Positions 1 to 5,672 of a DNA stretch of 10,414 bases are shown here, in pieces. Made by a program: the position numbers and the translations under genes. Position 1 is the stretch's first letter. Each line of letters begins with the position of its first letter. The stretch spans positions 1 to 10,414 of the forward strand of contig CABUVB010000054.1 in NCBI GenBank assembly GCA_902494815.1, written 5' to 3'. The notes under the pieces were generated by a model. The model worked only from the letters and a program-made list of their open reading frames with translations, was not told where the DNA came from and did not search any database. The DNA is from an uncultured Collinsella sp. Lineage in GTDB: Bacteria; Actinomycetota; Coriobacteriia; Coriobacteriales; Coriobacteriaceae.

Positions 1-119
1 TAGGTGTTGTCCATCGCAACGAAGGACACGATGCCCATGGCGATCGCGCAGACCACCGGAAGGGTGATGACCAGCTTAAGGTGCTTTTTGAGCAGCTGGA
101 ACAGTTCGAGAAGGGTCAT
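1..119 (-). CDS. Wzz/YveK-like capsular or exopolysaccharide co-polymerase, N-terminal fragment
   Basis: Only the first 39 codons are in the window; the gene runs off the left edge. The translation begins MTLLELFQLLKKHLKLV and continues into a hydrophobic stretch at about residues 17-36, ending near MDNTY. A short amphipathic, lysine-containing start followed by one membrane helix is typical of the N-terminus of Wzz-type chain-length regulators, including the Gram-positive YveK/CapA-like modulators of a tyrosine kinase. These sit in the membrane and help set polysaccharide length. The ATG is supported by GAAAGG at 128-133, eight bases upstream. It lies downstream of, and in the same direction as, the PhoR-like kinase, but a hairpin and 195 bp separate them, so it probably begins a separate polysaccharide operon. 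The family call rests on a short piece and is moderate. Confidence 0.6.
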   Translation of the reverse strand, partial: MTLLELFQLLKKHLKLVITLPVVCAIAMGIVSFVAMDNT

Positions 120-199
120 GCAGCTTGCCTTTCATTTCCCCAGTTCGGATTGACAAAACTGTCCGTATGTTATCGCATCTTTTTACCGAGACCAAACTC

Positions 200-228
200 T
201 ATACATAAGAAACAGGCTCTCCTGTAAA
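200..228 (-). promoter_or_regulatory. Possible promoter for the Wzz-like gene
   Basis: On the minus strand TTTACA (223-228) is followed after 17 bases by TGTATA (200-205), and TATAGA overlaps it slightly downstream. The -35 matches consensus in five of six positions; the -10 is poor. An ACAGG-ctct-CCTGT inverted repeat (212-225) overlaps the -35 and spacer and could be an operator. This is the only reasonable promoter seen between the kinase and the polysaccharide gene. Confidence 0.3.
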
Positions 229-260
229 AATGTCGGAAGCAATCGTAAAATTGCACAACA

Positions 261-289
261 ACGCCGCACCCGAAAGTCAAATGCGGCGT
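261..289 (-). terminator. Hairpin after phoR-like gene, probable terminator
   Basis: An 8-bp perfect stem, ACGCCGCA (261-268) with TGCGGCGT (282-289), encloses a 13-base loop, 26 bp past the stop codon of the PhoR-like kinase. On the minus strand the stem is followed by TGTTGTGCAATTTT, only moderately U-rich, so termination may be partial. Confidence 0.5.
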
Positions 290-314
290 CTACATCAATA
301 TCTATGTTGTATCG

Positions 315-1739
315 CTATGCGAATGGCTCGTCCTGCTGTATGGGAAACGTCACCGTAATGGTGGTTCCCACGCCCAACTCGCTCGACAGATCGAGCGTGG
401 CGTGATGATACAGGGCCGCATGCTTGACAATGGCAAGCCCCAGACCGGTTCCGCCGCGTGCCTTGGACCTACTCTTGTCCACGCGATAGAACCGCTCAAA
501 TACCTTGCCCTGTTCTTCAGGCGCGATACCGATTCCCGTGTCGGCGACCGCGAGGAACGGATGGCCTTCGTCGTTGGTGCCGCACTGCAGCGTAACCGTA
601 CCGCCGGGTCGATTGTAGCGGATGGCGTTGCTTGCCAGATTATAGATGAGCTCGTCGATCAAGCGCGACACGCCTTCGATGACCACAGGCTTGACCTCAT
701 GACTGATCGTCACATTCGCCTGACGGGCGACCTGTTCAAGACGCTGCTCAACCGCATAGACGGCACGCGAGAGCTCAATAGGCTCCGTGGACCCAATGGG
801 CACCGCCTCGCCCTCAGTTGCACGCTCGGCCTCGTCCAAGTTAGACAGCGTAAGGATGTCGTTGACGAGCGCTGCCAAGCGGCCCGCCTCACGATAGATG
901 CGACCGCCAAAGTTGCGCAGGTCGCCCTCGCCCTCGACCATGCCGTTTGCGATGAGCTCGGCATAGCCCGAAATCGCCGTAAGCGGCGTCTTGAGCTCAT
1001 GAGTGATATTCGCCGTGAACTCGCGGCGCATACGGTCGTTGTCCGCCAGCACCGCCATTTGGCGCTTGAGCTCCTGGCGCTGCGACTCGATACGCTCAAG
1101 CATGGGGACCATCTCGGCATAGGCGTGCTCATAGCTACGGCGTGGGTGGTCCAAATCCACCTCTTGCAACGGCGCGATGATGGCACGGGACTCGCGGCGC
1201 GCCATAAAAAACGAGAGTACCGCACCCGCTGCTGCGATAAGCAGCATCGGCGCCACCATCGACAGCAAAATCGCCGCAACGCCAGGCTGGGCCTGCGCCA
1301 AGCGGACAACCTGGCCGTTATCAAGGGCGACGGCGCGATACAGCATAATCTCGTCGAGCGTAGAGCTTGCGCGCTCCGCGGAACCCGAACCACTCTCAAA
1401 GGCCTCGATGACCTCGGGGCGATCGCCGTGGTTGGGCAGTGTGGAAGGCGACGCCTCGTTGTCGTAGGCAACCGATCCATCCTTGTTAATCAGCGTGATG
1501 CGCAAGTCCTCGCGATCGAGGCTACGCAAGAACGGGATGGGCTCCTGCTGCTCGTCGAGGGCGGCAGCAATGAGCTCGGTTTCCTGCGCCAGATTGGCAC
1601 TCGTGGCATCCGCCAAGGTGTTTTGCACAAAGAACGCACCCAGCACCGTAAACGCCACGATAACCGCCATGGCGCAGACAAAGATCGTCACAAAAACGCG
1701 GTGCGACAGCGTATGTTTTCCCTGGGGGGCGAAGACCAC
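315..1739 (-). CDS. phoR: PhoR-like sensor histidine kinase
   Basis: A 474-residue membrane histidine kinase, the partner of the adjacent response regulator. A first membrane helix lies at about 14-38 and a second at about 154-179. They bracket an extracytoplasmic domain of about 115 residues with a PAS-like pattern (RITLINKDGSVAYDN, then NHGDRPEV) seen in PhoR-type kinases. The dimerisation H-box is FTANITHELKTPL with phospho-accepting His247. The ATPase domain shows the N-box (ELIYNLASNAIRYN, 363-376), G1 box DTGIGI (400-405), F-box FERFYRVD and G2 box GGTGLGLAIVKH (429-440), so all catalytic motifs are intact. No clear HAMP or cytoplasmic PAS domain was seen between helix 2 and the H-box, so the kinase is compact. 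Translation starts at GTG (1737-1739), three bases after the regulator stop; the ribosome binding site GGAGG sits in the last codons of the regulator, implying translational coupling. PhoR kinases normally report phosphate sufficiency. The phosphate role here is inferred from pstB upstream and from the sensor domain type. Confidence 0.88.
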   Translation of the reverse strand: MVFAPQGKHTLSHRVFVTIFVCAMAVIVAFTVLGAFFVQNTLADATSANLAQETELIAAALDEQQEPIPFLRSLDREDLRITLINKDGSVAYDNEASPSTLPNHGDRPEVIEAFESGSGSAERASSTLDEIMLYRAVALDNGQVVRLAQAQPGVAAILLSMVAPMLLIAAAGAVLSFFMARRESRAIIAPLQEVDLDHPRRSYEHAYAEMVPMLERIESQRQELKRQMAVLADNDRMRREFTANITHELKTPLTAISGYAELIANGMVEGEGDLRNFGGRIYREAGRLAALVNDILTLSNLDEAERATEGEAVPIGSTEPIELSRAVYAVEQRLEQVARQANVTISHEVKPVVIEGVSRLIDELIYNLASNAIRYNRPGGTVTLQCGTNDEGHPFLAVADTGIGIAPEEQGKVFERFYRVDKSRSKARGGTGLGLAIVKHAALYHHATLDLSSELGVGTTITVTFPIQQDEPFA

Positions 1740-1742
1740 GGG

Positions 1743-2471
1743 TTACTCCTCCGATGCGGTGGCCGCGGTGTCGTCACCTTCGGCACCATCACCGGCAGAA
1801 GGCTCGGCCAAGCGGTAGCCCACGCCGCGCACGGTCTCGATGGCGCTGGCATGCTCGCCCAGTTTTTGGCGAAGCGTCTGCACGTGCACGTCAACGGTGC
1901 GCGAACCGCCGTCGAAGTCCCAGCCCCACACGCTCTGCAGCAACGACTCGCGGGTAAAGACCACGCCGGGCTTGCGCATGAGGTACTCGAGCAGGTCGAA
2001 CTCGCGCAGGGTGAGCTTAAGCGGCTCGCCGGCAACGGTCACCTCGCGATGACTGGGCGAGAGCACAATGTCGCCCACGCTGAGCACATCGCTTGCCTGT
2101 TTGACCATGCCGCCGCGACGCAGCAGTGCGCGGCAGCGGCTGGCGAGCTCCATGAGCGAGAAGGGTTTAGTCAGGTAATCGTCGGCACCGCCATCGAGCG
2201 CCATCACCTTGTCGAGCTCGGTGTCCTTGGCGGTAAGCATCATGATGGGCACCGTCGCCGTCAGGCGGTCGGCGCGCAGGCGGCGCATAATCGCCAAACC
2301 ATCGGTATCGGGCAGCATGATGTCGAGCAGGACAGCATCGGGTACCCGTCGCGCCACGGCGGCCTTAAACTCGCCGTCGCACGAAAAGCCCTCGGCCTCG
2401 ATTCCCTGCTTGCGCAGCGCATAGACCGTCAAATCCCTGATGTTGTCATCGTCCTCGACGTAATAGATCAT
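1743..2471 (-). CDS. phoB: PhoB/PhoP-like OmpR-family response regulator
   Basis: A 242-residue response regulator, MIYYVEDDDNIRDL at the start. The receiver domain covers residues 1-117, with acidic pocket Asp7/Asp8, phospho-acceptor Asp50 (VLLDIMLPDTDG), Thr80 and Lys102. An OmpR-type winged helix spans about 129-224 (LTLREFDLLEYLM, recognition region GGSRTVDVHVQTLRQKLG, ending VRGVGYRL). An acidic Ala/Asp/Glu tail of about 20 residues follows and is dispensable-looking. An in-frame ATG eight codons upstream (2493-2495) is possible. The start at 2471 is preferred because AAAGGGG lies seven bases before it and the protein then begins at the usual beta-1 strand. The gene follows pstB by 64 bp and precedes the kinase by three, so it is most simply part of one pstB-phoB-phoR transcript. 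It should bind direct repeats of Pho-box type in phosphate-starvation promoters; a candidate lies upstream of pstB. Confidence 0.88.
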   Translation of the reverse strand: MIYYVEDDDNIRDLTVYALRKQGIEAEGFSCDGEFKAAVARRVPDAVLLDIMLPDTDGLAIMRRLRADRLTATVPIMMLTAKDTELDKVMALDGGADDYLTKPFSLMELASRCRALLRRGGMVKQASDVLSVGDIVLSPSHREVTVAGEPLKLTLREFDLLEYLMRKPGVVFTRESLLQSVWGWDFDGGSRTVDVHVQTLRQKLGEHASAIETVRGVGYRLAEPSAGDGAEGDDTAATASEE

Positions 2472-2535
2472 GTTGAACCCCTTTGCGGCCGACATGACCG
2501 CATCTTAACCCTAAAGGTGCCTGTACTAGATGGTA

Positions 2536-3411
2536 TCAGCCAAAACGGCCCGTCAAATAATCCGCCGTGCGCGGATCGATCGGGTTTTTGAAGAGCTGGG
2601 CAGTGGGCGCATGCTCCACCAGCTCGCCCAGCAAAAAGAACGCGACCGAATCGGAAATACGCGCGGCCTGCTGCATGTTGTGCGTCACGACCACGAGCGT
2701 GCAGGTCTCCTTGAGCTCGCAGGCCAGCTGCTCCACCACCAGCGTCGATACGGGGTCGAGCGCCGAGGTCGGTTCGTCCATCAGCAGAATGTCGGGCTGC
2801 ACGGCCAGCGCACGGGCGATGCACAGACGCTGCTGCTGGCCGCCCGAAAGACCCAGACCCGATTCTTTGAGCTTGTCCTTGACCTCGTCCCACAGGGCGG
2901 CGCGTCGCAGGGAGTCTTCGACCAGCTCGTCGAGCACGACGCGGTCGCGCACTCCCATGCCGCGAGGACCGTAGGCGACGTTGTCGTAGATGCTCATGGG
3001 AAACGGGTTGGGGCGCTGAAACACCATGCCCACGCGTTGGCGCAAACGGCAGATGTCGTAATCGCCCAGGATATCTTGACCATCGAGCGCAATCTTGCCC
3101 TCGATGCGGCAATCCTTGATGCCGTCGTTCATGCGGTTAAAGCAGCGCAGCAACGTGGACTTTCCGCAGCCCGAAGGCCCGATAAACGAGGTGATCTGCT
3201 TGTCGCGGATCTTGATATTCACGTCCTTGAGCGCATGATGGTCGCCATAGAACAGGTCGAGGCCCTCGACGTCGATGCGCGTCGGCGAGGCGGCAAGATC
3301 CTCTGCCGTGGGGCGAGTCGCATCCCCAACCTCGCGCTCGTGCGCGGCCTCGGCCTGCGCTTTCATGAGTTCTTCAAGCTCCGTGGGCTCCACAGCCGCA
3401 GCAGCCGTCAT
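2536..3411 (-). CDS. pstB: Phosphate ABC transporter ATP-binding protein PstB
   Basis: A 291-residue ABC ATPase that energises high-affinity phosphate import by the PstSCAB transporter at the inner face of the membrane. Motifs: Walker A GPSGCGKST (78-86), PstB-characteristic Q-loop FQRPNPFPMSIYDNVAYG (Gln132), signature LSGGQQQR (188-195), Walker B ILLMDEP with Glu213, D-loop SALDP and switch His244 (VTHNM). FNRMND after Walker A and the RTADYLTGRFG end are also PstB hallmarks. Typical PstB is about 250 residues; this one has roughly 45 extra N-terminal residues that are acidic and low in complexity before RIDVEGLDLFYG. The ATG at 3409-3411 is chosen because GGAGGT sits seven bases upstream; an in-frame GTG five codons earlier overlaps that site and is unlikely. 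No pstS, pstC, pstA or phoU adjoins it. It is flanked by a VanS-like kinase upstream and the PhoBR pair downstream, so the rest of the transporter must be encoded elsewhere. Confidence 0.95.
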   Translation of the reverse strand: MTAAAAVEPTELEELMKAQAEAAHEREVGDATRPTAEDLAASPTRIDVEGLDLFYGDHHALKDVNIKIRDKQITSFIGPSGCGKSTLLRCFNRMNDGIKDCRIEGKIALDGQDILGDYDICRLRQRVGMVFQRPNPFPMSIYDNVAYGPRGMGVRDRVVLDELVEDSLRRAALWDEVKDKLKESGLGLSGGQQQRLCIARALAVQPDILLMDEPTSALDPVSTLVVEQLACELKETCTLVVVTHNMQQAARISDSVAFFLLGELVEHAPTAQLFKNPIDPRTADYLTGRFG

Positions 3412-3426
3412 ACCGCATACCTCCAC

Positions 3427-3452
3427 ATCGATATCAATTCAGCAGTATCGAT
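3427..3452. promoter_or_regulatory. Inverted repeat in pstB leader, possible operator
   Basis: ATCGATA (3427-3433) and TATCGAT (3446-3452) form a perfect 7-bp inverted repeat with a 12-base spacer, 16 bp upstream of the pstB start codon and just before its ribosome binding site. It could be a regulator site or an RNA hairpin affecting pstB translation. No family is assigned. Confidence 0.35.
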
Positions 3453-3466
3453 AGTAGAAATCGCGG

Positions 3467-3503
3467 CTCATATGCACGTGAGCGCATTGTCAAGTGTTTG
3501 TAA
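3467..3503 (-). promoter_or_regulatory. pstB promoter region with candidate Pho box
   Basis: On the minus strand a perfect TTGACA (3488-3493) is followed after 15 bases by TATGAG (3467-3472). The short spacer and poor -10 suggest a promoter needing an activator. On the plus strand TTGTCA (3487-3492), five bases, then TTGTAA (3498-3503) gives two similar hexamers with an 11-bp period. This is the geometry of Pho boxes bound by PhoB/PhoP regulators, for example E. coli CTGTCA-N5-CTGTCA. It overlaps the -35. Together with the PhoBR genes downstream, this suggests autoregulated pstB-phoBR transcription. Confidence 0.4.
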
Positions 3504-3514
3504 GGGCACGCTGG

Positions 3515-4753
3515 CTATGCGGCGGGCAGCTCGATGGTGAATATCGTGTGTTCGGGCGTCGATTCACATGCAACGGTACCGCCGTGTGCCGCGATGATCT
3601 CCTTGGCGATGGCAAGCCCCAGTCCAGCGCCGCCGCGATTGGTCGCACGCGCCGCATCCAGGCGATAGAACTTCTCAAAGATCACCTTGAGCTTTGCCTC
3701 AGGGATGGGATCGCCCTGATTGATAAAGCGCACGCGCACGCCGTCATCGTCTTGGCGTCTGGCCTCGATCGTGATGGTCGAGCCCTCATAGCTATAGGCA
3801 ATAGCGTTTTTCATGATGTTGTTGAACACGCGAGCCATTTTGTCGCCATCCACGAGCACCGTCAGGTCCTCGCGAATATCAACTTGAGCTTCCTTATGCT
3901 GCTCGTTGAGGATGGGATAGAACTCGTCAGCCACCTGAGCCAGCAGCAACCCCAGATCAACATAGCCGCGCGTGAGCACGATATCGTGGAAGTCAAAGCG
4001 TGTGATATCGAAGAACTCTTCGATGAGTGCATCGAGCCGGTGCGCCTTGTCGAGAGCCACGCCCGCAAAGTGCGCACGTTGCTCAACCGGCAGCTCAGGA
4101 GCCTCTTGCAGCAGCGAAAGATAGCCCACCACACTGGCAAGCGGGGTGCGTAGGTCATGTGCCAAGTACGTGACCAGATCGTCCTTGCGATGCGACTCGT
4201 CACGCAAGGCCTGTTGCACCTTGCGCTCACGGTCACGCACGCGGTTAAGGGCGCCCTCGACCTCCAAGAAGTCGCCGTCGATGTTGTCCCAGGTGTCGGG
4301 GTGATCGATCAGGCGATCTTGAATACGAGCGGCCAGCACACAATCGGCATGCTGCTCGCCCTGTTCGTAGCCCCGGTAGTACAGGGCGCGGCCACACATG
4401 AACAGCACGCACGCGGCAAGCGCCAGCACAAAGCCAAGCATGTTGAATACAAAGCCGGCATCGAACAGCACCGGCCCTTCAATGCCGCCGAGCGCCATGG
4501 CGCCAATCGCCAACGTCATGGCCCACGCGGCGCCGCCAATCACCACGCAGCGGCGCACGATCTCAAATCGATCGATCAGCAAAAAGCCAGCAAGCAGCAC
4601 CGTCAAGATTCCGGCGATGTTGTCGATGCCAATCAGCAGCAGGCTCAGCAAAAAGAGCAGCACCGTTGCAAGCGCGCGGTTGTCGACGACCGACCTCACG
4701 TATTCAAAGAGCCGATCGGGCACCTCGAACGCTTGCCTATCGTCTTTTGTCAT
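3515..4753 (-). CDS. VanS-like sensor histidine kinase
   Basis: A 412-residue kinase, partner of the VanR-like regulator upstream. Four hydrophobic segments at about 27-44, 46-61, 69-89 and 101-121 form a membrane input region with almost no extracytoplasmic domain, so the signal may be sensed within the membrane. A coiled, charged linker (about 160-190) leads to the H-box VTYLAHDLRTPLASVVGYL with His199, the pattern of VanS kinases. The ATPase domain has the N-box (RVFNNIMKNAIAYS, 308-321), a degenerate G1 (NQGDPI, 345-350, typical of this subfamily), F-box IFEKFYRLD and G2 GGAGLGLAIAKEI (374-386). The ATG at 4751-4753 is chosen because GAGG sits eight bases upstream; extending in frame to 4918 would overlap the regulator. 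It is 26 bp after the regulator stop, in one operon. The ligand is unknown. The family controls envelope responses, including glycopeptide resistance, but no van resistance genes occur here. Confidence 0.85.
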   Translation of the reverse strand: MTKDDRQAFEVPDRLFEYVRSVVDNRALATVLLFLLSLLLIGIDNIAGILTVLLAGFLLIDRFEIVRRCVVIGGAAWAMTLAIGAMALGGIEGPVLFDAGFVFNMLGFVLALAACVLFMCGRALYYRGYEQGEQHADCVLAARIQDRLIDHPDTWDNIDGDFLEVEGALNRVRDRERKVQQALRDESHRKDDLVTYLAHDLRTPLASVVGYLSLLQEAPELPVEQRAHFAGVALDKAHRLDALIEEFFDITRFDFHDIVLTRGYVDLGLLLAQVADEFYPILNEQHKEAQVDIREDLTVLVDGDKMARVFNNIMKNAIAYSYEGSTITIEARRQDDDGVRVRFINQGDPIPEAKLKVIFEKFYRLDAARATNRGGAGLGLAIAKEIIAAHGGTVACESTPEHTIFTIELPAA

Positions 4754-4779
4754 ATCAAGATCCTCACAAGCGAAAAGCG

Positions 4780-5475
4780 TTATTCGATGATGTAGCCGAC
4801 GCCCCAGACGTTTTTGATAAAGCGTGGCTTTTGTGCGTCGTCGCCGATTTTTTCGCGCAAGTGGCGAATGTGCACCATCACCGTATTGTTGGAGCCGGGC
4901 ATAAAATCCTCGTTCCACACCGCACGGAACAGGTCCTCCACGGCCACCACGCTGCCGCGATGCTCGACCAGATACAGCAAGATTGAATACTCGGTGGGTG
5001 TGAGGCGTACCGGTGCACCGTCCACCGTCACGGAACGAGCGTCGCGGTTGATCTCCAAGCCGTCGAGCTGAATGGTCGGCGACTCGGCCGCCTGTGCACG
5101 GCTACCGTAGCTGGTGTAGCGGCGAAGCTGAGCGTGCACGCGCGCGATGAGCTCCAGCGGACGGAACGGCTTAACCACGTAATCGTCCGCACCAAGCGAA
5201 AGGCCCTCGATCTTGTCTTGCTGGGCATCGCGCGCCGTCAGCATGATCACGGGATAGGTATGGCTGGAACGGATCGTACGCAGCAGCTCAAACCCATCGA
5301 TATCGGGCAGCATGACATCTAGCAGCGCCAAATCGAACTCCTGCTCCAAAATCGCCTTGGCAGCATCGGCCCCGCTATAGGCAATCTGGACATCAAAGCC
5401 CTCTTTTGTAAGGTAGATACCAACCAAGTCGGCGATGGCCTTCTCGTCATCAACTACCAAAATGCGCTCGTTCAT
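4780..5475 (-). CDS. VanR-like OmpR-family response regulator
   Basis: A 231-residue response regulator. The receiver domain (1-118) has Asp9/Asp10, phospho-acceptor Asp53 (LALLDVMLPDIDG), Thr80 and Lys102. The stretch HTYPVIMLTARD, then GADDYVVKPFRPLELIARV, is close to VanR. The winged-helix output domain covers about 135-231 (RLTPTEYSILLYLVEHRG; NNTVMVHIRHLREKIG; ending VWGVGYIIE). The ATG start is supported by AGGAG five bases upstream. It is first in the pair with the VanS-like kinase and diverges from the D-Ala-D-Ala carboxypeptidase gene across 197 bp. The intergenic dyad at 5535-5561 could be where it or another regulator acts. Family membership is firm; the regulated genes are inferred from position only. 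Confidence 0.88.
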   Translation of the reverse strand: MNERILVVDDEKAIADLVGIYLTKEGFDVQIAYSGADAAKAILEQEFDLALLDVMLPDIDGFELLRTIRSSHTYPVIMLTARDAQQDKIEGLSLGADDYVVKPFRPLELIARVHAQLRRYTSYGSRAQAAESPTIQLDGLEINRDARSVTVDGAPVRLTPTEYSILLYLVEHRGSVVAVEDLFRAVWNEDFMPGSNNTVMVHIRHLREKIGDDAQKPRFIKNVWGVGYIIE

Positions 5476-5495
5476 GCGTGCTCCTCTCGCGCTCC

Positions 5496-5501
5496 ATTAT
5501 G
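5496..5501 (-). promoter_or_regulatory. Candidate -10 box for the VanR-like gene
   Basis: CATAAT on the minus strand matches the -10 consensus in five of six positions and lies 20 bp upstream of the regulator start codon. No good -35 is visible 16-18 bp further up, so activation or a weak promoter is likely. Confidence 0.35.
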
Positions 5502-5534
5502 CCCGAGGCGACGCACGCCACACACAACAAGCGT

Positions 5535-5561
5535 GGGTGATTAAGTCGGCCTTAAGCACCC
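5535..5561. promoter_or_regulatory. 27-bp dyad in the divergent intergenic region, candidate operator
   Basis: GGGTGATTAAG (5535-5545) and CTTAAGCACCC (5551-5561) are inverted copies matching at 10 of 11 positions around the five-base centre TCGGC. A further GGGTGC lies at 5574-5579 and pairs with GCACCC at 5556-5561, with CCCG-tt-CGGG nested inside. The dyad lies between the VanR-like and carboxypeptidase genes, upstream of the candidate -10 of each. Its symmetry suggests a dimeric protein site rather than a terminator, as no T tract follows. The binding protein is unknown. Confidence 0.5.
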
Positions 5562-5627
5562 TTGTGCCCGTTCGGGTGCGGATGTGGGCCACGCACGCAC
5601 GCGATGATCGCCGACGCCGGCAAACGA

Positions 5628-5633
5628 TATACT
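5628..5633 (+). promoter_or_regulatory. Candidate -10 box for the carboxypeptidase gene
   Basis: TATACT matches the -10 consensus in five of six positions, about 40 bp upstream of the chosen GTG start. The -35 position (near 5605-5610) is poor. If it is real, transcription begins after about 5638 and the more upstream ATG candidates would not be in the mRNA. Confidence 0.4.
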
Positions 5634-5672
5634 CTAGTTCCAGAAGAGACCATCCCGTCGAAAGCGAAATCC

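Noticed and set aside
150..155. TTGACA as a plus-strand -35 box
   Set aside because: No acceptable -10 follows at 16-18 bp, and no plus-strand gene lies downstream.
402..2591. Very long plus-strand open frame (729 codons)
   Set aside because: It lies antisense to phoR, phoB and the end of pstB, all with intact family motifs. Its translation is rich in Arg, His and Leu, as expected of the reverse frame of GC-rich genes.
2530..3540. Plus-strand open frame across pstB
   Set aside because: Antisense shadow of a gene with complete ABC ATPase motifs; no family resemblance of its own.
3494..4795. Plus-strand open frames across the VanS-like kinase
   Set aside because: Antisense to a kinase with intact H, N, F and G2 boxes; low-complexity translations.
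3515..4918. Longer form of the VanS-like kinase with 55 extra N-terminal residues
   Set aside because: The extension would overlap the upstream regulator gene, is Arg-rich and lacks a ribosome binding site. The ATG at 4753 has GAGG at good spacing.
3515..5475. Vancomycin resistance cluster
   Set aside because: Only the regulator pair resembles van genes. No vanH, D-Ala-D-Lac ligase or vanX is present, and the neighbouring carboxypeptidase is the S11 penicillin-binding type, not VanY.
5562..5672. N-terminal extension of the carboxypeptidase
   Set aside because: It would put 37 non-hydrophobic residues before a standard signal peptide and start upstream of the TATACT box.
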